A stretch of DNA of 64,000 nucleotides from Adineta vaga (Eukaryota > Rotifera): positions 4,278,001 through 4,342,000 of the forward strand of contig CP075492.1 in assembly GCA_021613535.1 (NCBI GenBank), read 5' to 3'. Within the stretch, counting starts at the first letter, position 1, and the number at the start of each line of letters is the position of its first letter. Positions 59,473 through 64,000 of this stretch are shown here, one piece after another. Position numbers and translations under genes: made by a program. The notes below the pieces were generated by a model. It was not told the DNA's origin and did no database searches. It was given only the letters and a program-made list of their open reading frames with translations.

Positions 59473-60465
59473 ATGATGCGTACACAATATCTCTTACTCC
59501 TTTCTATTATCTCATGTTTATCATTTCATCATGCAGTCCTTTCTCTCCCAACTACTGCTGATGGTATTTGTGCTGGTGCAACATGGAATCGAAATGGTAT
59601 CACTGTTGCTGGAGGACACTATCTTGGATCGGCATTGAATCAACTTAATTATCCAAATGGTTTATATGTTGATGGTCGTGCTATCTATGTTGCTGATACA
59701 AATAATCGTCGAATTGTTAGATGGGCATTTGGTGCTATTAGTGGTGAAGTTATCGTTAATGGTAATGATCAAATTAATGGTAGTAAATCATTAGGTCAAC
59801 CAACAAAAGTTGTCGTTGGTCAAGATGAAACTTTGTATGTTTGTGATCGTGATAATATGAGAGTATTACGATATCGAAAAGGTGATAGACAAGGTCAAGT
59901 AATTATGGAAAATATTTCATGTTGGGGATTGGCGGTTGATAATCAAGGATCAGTGTATGCTTCGGATTTAGAAGCAAATCTTGTAAAGAAATGGCCTGGT
60001 AATACTATCGTCGCTGGTGGTAATGGTAAAGGTAATGCATTGAACCAACTTTCAGCTCCTTACAATATATTTGTTGATGAAACTCAAACAATTTTCATCG
60101 TTGATCGTGGTAACAATCGTATTATGAAATGGGCTGCTGGTGCTAAAGAAGGTCAACTTGCTACTGAAAGTAAAGGATTTGGCAATGCTGATGATCAACT
60201 CTATAAACCTATGGGTGTTACTGTTGATGAAATGCGTAGTGTTTATGTCGTTGAATATATCAATACACGAGTTGTTCGTTGGTTAGACAATGCTCAAGCT
60301 GGTAAAGTTATCATCGGTGGACCAGGTTATGGTAGCTCCGCTACTCAATTGTACTTTCCACGTGATGTTGTATTTGATCGACATGGAAATTTGTATGTTG
60401 CTGATACAAACAATCATCGTATTCAAATGTATCCTATTGATAAAAGTGCTTGCACTTCAGGTTAG
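59473..60465 (+). CDS. Secreted NHL-repeat beta-propeller protein
   Basis: A single exon of 330 residues. A signal peptide covers residues 1-24 (MMRTQYLLLLSIISCLSFHH...). About six NHL repeats follow, each with the form LNxPxGLYVDxxxxIYVADxxNxRIxRW. Clear copies are at about 55-90, 100-135, 150-175, 190-225, 240-275 and 290-325, so the chain is probably one six-bladed propeller. Tandem NHL secreted proteins are very common in rotifers, from general knowledge. Roles are likely ligand or carbohydrate binding; no enzyme residues are seen. Cys33 and Cys327 could close the propeller by a disulfide. The gene is convergent with the second peptidoglycan amidase. Confidence 0.88.
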   Translation: MMRTQYLLLLSIISCLSFHHAVLSLPTTADGICAGATWNRNGITVAGGHYLGSALNQLNYPNGLYVDGRAIYVADTNNRRIVRWAFGAISGEVIVNGNDQINGSKSLGQPTKVVVGQDETLYVCDRDNMRVLRYRKGDRQGQVIMENISCWGLAVDNQGSVYASDLEANLVKKWPGNTIVAGGNGKGNALNQLSAPYNIFVDETQTIFIVDRGNNRIMKWAAGAKEGQLATESKGFGNADDQLYKPMGVTVDEMRSVYVVEYINTRVVRWLDNAQAGKVIIGGPGYGSSATQLYFPRDVVFDRHGNLYVADTNNHRIQMYPIDKSACTSG

Positions 60466-60968
60466 TTAAAAAGTAATTACTAGAGATTTTTCATATGTTT
60501 TATTTCTTACTAGTTTAATTGGAGTACAAAGCAAATTACATCAATCGAACACGACACAACCAAAACGATTCATGTTATTATCCTTTCAATGTTTGTCAGT
60601 GTATCATTTTAAGATATTTTAAATTGAATAAAATCCTTTCCTAATATCATATTTTCTTGATATTAACGATACGATGAAATGTTTGCGTTGACATTCTCTC
60701 TTTATACTTCGACAACATAATTTATTTATAACTTCCGGGGAAAAAAAGCTTTCATTTATTGCCAATAGATGATTAAAAAGTATCGTAGCCATCAAAATGG
60801 ATCAATATAAATTGATATTTTTTCTCAGAAGTACTCAGTAAGAAAAGTAATGAAACTAAATAGGTCATTGTGTTTTTCAAAGAATATTGTAAAAGATATG
60901 CATTCTATTCAAGTTTATTATAGAGAATCATCGTCCAAAATAAACAGTAATTTTAATATTCAATCAAA
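60466..60968. other. Intergenic region between convergent genes
   Basis: 3' flanks of the NHL gene (AATAAA at 60627-60632, a candidate polyadenylation signal) and of the second amidase. No gene seen. Confidence 0.5.
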
Positions 60969-61881
60969 TTATTTATCAAGAGCAGCACGAAAATCATTCA
61001 TAGAAAAATTTGGATCTGGTTTACGTCCAGCAGGTACTGCAGCTTCTTTATGTCCTAATACACGTGAAGTTGGAACAGCATAAGCAGCTTGAAGAGCTTT
61101 AACACCACGAATATAACTTTGATATTGTACTTCGGGCCAACTAGCATGTCCAGTATTTGTTGATGGAAGACCTGTACCTTCAGCTTCAATGCCGACTGCA
61201 TTGGAATTTCCAAATATGGAATTATCAATTGTTTCACCAGCATGGTATGAACGACCGGCAGCAATGACATACCATTTTCCAGTACGACCTAAACCGAGTT
61301 GTGAAAGTGGACCAGGGAGATCTGTTCGTCCATCGCGAACAACTCTCAAGGAAGGAAAATCACCTGTAGCTGGACCTGCTGTATGGTGAACTAAAATACC
61401 TTTAACAGAAGCCATTATTCCATGACCACGTGTTTTCCAACCGTCAACTTCTTCAACGTCAAGACCAGCTCCACGAAGAATATCAGCTAAATCTGTTAAC
61501 ATTCGATTAGTTGGTGTTTTACCACTAACTGGTACTGATGTAGAACCCATTTTACAACATTGCATATTTGATGCACCTGCACAAATACCAGAATGAGGTA
61601 CACCACCTCGACTTGTACAAGTGGCTGCATCCATACAAGTTGAACTAGAAACAATAGAATAAATAGAAATATAATTAGTAAAAAGTAAATTTGTCTTACC
61701 ATGAACAACATTGAATATTGCCAGCACCACTGCAAAGACCTCGCTGAGCACTTCCACCTTTAGTTGCACATAAACTAGAATCTATGCAAGCATTTGTAGA
61801 CCAACAGCCTGCACTATATGCTGCTCTTACGTAGATAAAAGCAAGACAAGTAACAATAGCTAACGAACGTATACCAGACAT
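60969..61881 (-). CDS. Secreted N-acetylmuramoyl-L-alanine amidase with Cys-rich modules, copy 2
   Basis: Two exons: 61700-61881 and 60969-61644; 285 residues. A signal peptide (1-24) is followed by two Cys-rich modules, C26-C59 and C61-C91, each ending in G-x-C-x-GA-x-N-x-QCC. The intron falls between them. The amidase domain covers ~105-285: His147/His148 in VHHTAG, His259 in GHKE and Asp271 in RKPDPNF. It shares long stretches with copy 1 (PSL-x-x-RDG, PGPLSQL, GKWYV, SYHAG, NFSMNDFR), so the two are paralogues. It is the actinobacterial/phage-endolysin type and would cleave bacterial peptidoglycan outside the cell. The Cys modules may bind cell walls or chitin-like polymers; that is a guess. 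The intron shows the gene is at home in a eukaryotic genome. Confidence 0.92.
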
Positions 61882-62384
61882 TCTTTCAATTCAATAATTT
61901 GCAAAAATCAAAACACAACGAAATATATATACTAATCAAATGACAGTCTGAATTGTTCTCTTCTATATCAAGAAAATATGTATGTAAAGCTTCTGAAAAA
62001 TGATGTGGAATGCATATCAATAACAAAAAACAAAGGATTAATACTCAAAAATATAAAGATTAATACGAAGTGATATCTTAATTTCATCTGTAATTCAACA
62101 ATCCACACCTATTAATGTAAAAAAGCGAATGTGTGATAGCATTGATCTATTTTTATTTCAAGAAATCTTAAGGTGATATGAAGAGATTAATCTTTTCATC
62201 AGTCAATCAATCAATCAATAGTATCAGCAATAAAATAGAAGTAAATGATCTGTTTTTTCTTTCATACTCTGCTCAATAGTCTTTTTTTATTAGTTCGTTA
62301 ACAGACAGACAAAATAAGTAAATAAATTGAGTATATATGTTCTTTTATTTGATTGAGAATTAATATTGGTCGTTGTTGAACTTA
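61882..62384. other. Intergenic region, no gene seen
   Basis: Upstream flank of the second amidase. It includes a TCAATCAATCAATCAATAG tract at about 62203-62221. Nothing else is visible. Confidence 0.5.
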
Positions 62385-62693
62385 TCAACGAGTACGAATA
62401 AGTGCAGGAAAAGCAATTGTGTATGCTGAACGACCACCATGATGAAATTTCGCCCATTTCTTTTCTATATCTCGTTTACCATGTACAATTTCATCATCCA
62501 TCATATAATCATCACTATATTGAGGATTAATCCAATAATGATTGGAACCCAAACCAGCTCGTTCAAGAGAAATTATATCCGATAATCTGTTATTGTCTGA
62601 TGCAAGATCTAATGATGATAAGGGTATTCCATTGATTGTATTTAGATAGATCAATGTTGTAAACATTAAGCATAAGTAAATATAAGTTGACAT
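62385..62693 (-). CDS. Putative secreted peptide precursor
   Basis: A 102-residue single-exon frame. Residues 1-22 are a signal peptide (MSTYIYLCLMFTTLIYLNTI). An acidic spacer follows, then a dibasic site with amidation donor (HGKR, about 70-73), the segment DIEKKWAKFHHGGR and the C-terminal SAYTIAFPALIRTR. Signal peptide, spacer, GKR and GGR sites and short size match a neuropeptide or hormone precursor. The mature peptide could be the part after GKR or the one ending before GGR. No known peptide family is recognised with confidence. It is one of the smaller genes in the window and could also be a small secreted protein of another kind. Confidence 0.5.
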   Translation of the reverse strand: MSTYIYLCLMFTTLIYLNTINGIPLSSLDLASDNNRLSDIISLERAGLGSNHYWINPQYSDDYMMDDEIVHGKRDIEKKWAKFHHGGRSAYTIAFPALIRTR

Positions 62694-63758
62694 ACTTTTT
62701 CTATCTATGTGTGTATGTTATCAAGATGTGTGAAATGTGAGAAATGAACGAACAGAGAGAAAGAGAGTGAGAGAGAGAGAAGGAAAACGAAGAAAATCAT
62801 GTTTCCGCTTCATGTTAAATCGGACAGAGATACAAGAGAAAAAGAGCGGGGGAAGATACTTGAATTTTAATATGATGGTTATCTAAAAAGAAGAGAATGT
62901 ACCGAATAGAAATAAGTTTTTAGTTAGTATAATCGAAAGAACAACATCTGAGTACAATCATCAATCTTGTTCATTGATTCATCAACAGACAAGCATAAAA
63001 AATCAACGAATTGGAAAATTAATCATTTCAAATTTTTGTTATTTTATCGACTCAAATTTCATCAGATTTTCTTCGAAACAAATAGACAGTAAAAGATATG
63101 TATATTCCAGATAATCTGTACGATATTATTAACTATGATTTTGTCTGAATAATTATTTTCTGTTCGAGAATTTATTGGCCTAGATTAATATATTCAATGC
63201 AGGAAAACATGTTGACATATTCAAAATATTAATAGAATGCTTAATGATGAATAGACTATTAACGTATTGACAATTTCTTTCTCTCTTTTTTTTTCGTGTT
63301 TTATAGGATGAACACGTCTGTTCGAAAAATTGGATTATTTTGATTCTATTTCAACAAATCTTTTGTTAAAAAGACAAACTCTATTTTGTCAATTAGCAAA
63401 CATCACGTAAACATCACGTAGATAGACAAAAGTTTCATTCAAAATAGTTATAGACAAATTTCGTCGATCAAAACCGATTAGTATAAGTGTTTGAATAGAT
63501 GTCACTGTTGAACTAGGTTACCAATATAGAGGTATCAATTAAACAGATAAATTGATTTTGTTCATTCTTAATTGTTTGACATGATATTAAACAATCAATT
63601 TCTAATGATTTTCATAGTGTAATTGAAAACTTCTTTGTTGCTAAGTAACTTAATGTAACAAGTAAAAGCAAATGGTAATAATGTTTAACAACAGACTTTC
63701 TGTTTAAAAATATGTAATCATTTGTATTCGAATCGAGTAACGATTCATATAGAGAACT
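62694..63758. other. Intergenic region, no gene seen
   Basis: About 1.07 kb between divergent starts (peptide precursor and SPEF2), so it should hold their promoters. A GA run is at 62757-62782, and a directly repeated ACATCACGTA is at about 63403-63421. No gene seen. Confidence 0.45.
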
Positions 63759-64000
63759 ATGGCTGAAATTCTAATCGATTGGCTTAATGATGATGTTCAA
63801 TTATCAAAAAAAATCGGTAGAAAACTTCTTTTAAAAAAAAAGAAACATTTTCTTTACAAGTATTTATATAGAGTCCACTCAGAGTTTAGCCGGTAACTTT
63901 GCTACAGGTTATTTGGTCGGTGAAATTCTTTCCAAATATGGTTTACAACAAGATTTCCCTCAGTTTAGTACTAGCAAGTCAGTATAATCAAACAAAATTT
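63759..64000 (+). CDS. SPEF2: Sperm flagellar protein 2 (SPEF2/KPL2), 5' end only
   Basis: Exon 1 (63759-63816) and exon 2 (63872 to about 63977) give about 54 residues: MAEILIDWLNDDVQLSKKI, then a segment ending in FATGYLVGEIL and YGLQQDFPQFSTS. This matches the N-terminal calponin-homology-like (DUF1042) region of SPEF2, including the tryptophan near residue 8 and the GYLLGE turn. SPEF2 is a central-pair-apparatus protein of motile cilia and flagella. The donor at the end is GTCAGT or GTATAA a few bases on, and the rest of the gene lies beyond the window. A close relative such as SPEF1/CLAMP is less likely. Confidence 0.75.

Noticed and set aside
61189-61389. Plus-strand frames across the copy-2 amidase (also 60850-61083)
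   Set aside because: They are antisense to a clear conserved catalytic domain.
1-64000. CRISPR arrays, rRNA, tRNA and full transposons
   Set aside because: No regularly spaced repeats, rRNA-like blocks, convincing tRNA arms, transposase, or reverse transcriptase frames were seen by eye. A tRNA scan could still find something missed.

Overview
The window is nuclear DNA of a small, intron-rich, AT-rich animal. Ten genes have clear metazoan orthologues or families (a myosin light chain kinase-like kinase, AGXT2, a Gi/o-type G-alpha, LASP, NUP93, SPEF2 and others). Their exons are separated mostly by introns of about 45-75 bp with GT...AG ends. Short introns, expanded ADP-ribosyltransferases and receptor-like secreted families, NHL proteins, and bacterial-type genes with eukaryotic signal peptides or introns best fit a bdelloid rotifer such as Adineta or Rotaria. 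That assignment is inference; no marker gene here proves it.

Layout. 1-228: tail of a Ser/Thr-rich ORF. 1603-4334 (+): MLCK-like kinase with a C-terminal calmodulin-binding tail, convergent with a secreted amidase (4728-6694, -). 7.1-7.9 kb: two decayed gene pieces. 8271-14870 (-): an intronless 2199-residue SIR2-like/NACHT/alpha-helical protein with the layout of bacterial STAND immune effectors. 15457-17457 (-): a two-domain mono-ADP-ribosyltransferase locus broken by two frame changes. 18845-20685 (-): AGXT2. 21003-22423 (-): an unidentified single-pass membrane protein. 22.4-28.9 kb: gene-poor, with low-complexity tracts and a few relics. 28940-30465 (-): G-alpha. 30.5-34.9 kb: gene-poor. 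34902-35986 (-): ankyrin-like protein. 36570-37920 (-): LASP, head-to-head with NUP93 (38354-41331, +). 42018-43746 (+): CitMHS/ArsB-type transporter. 44.2-45.5 kb: decayed secreted-protein gene. 45888-46526 (-): endolysin-like peptidoglycan amidase. 47211-48281 (-): short-chain dehydrogenase. 49859-50401 (+): frame interrupted by one stop. 50.8-52.1 kb: receptor-like pseudogene. 53220-53511 (+): 75-residue membrane protein. 55055-58787 (+): P-type ATPase lacking the usual cation-site residues. 59473-60465 (+): secreted NHL protein. 60969-61881 (-): second peptidoglycan amidase. 62385-62693 (-): putative peptide precursor. 63759-end (+): start of SPEF2.

How the parts relate. Most neighbours are unrelated housekeeping or signalling genes, as expected in an animal. 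The accessory component is defence-like. The SIR2/NACHT protein, which would use NAD+ if active, lies next to a broken NAD+-using ART gene. Two paralogous secreted peptidoglycan amidases of bacterial/phage type lie about 15 kb apart. The SIR2-NACHT gene is the strongest candidate for an undescribed system. Exon coordinates were derived by hand from splice signals and reading phase. For the main spliced genes the exon lengths sum to whole codons.
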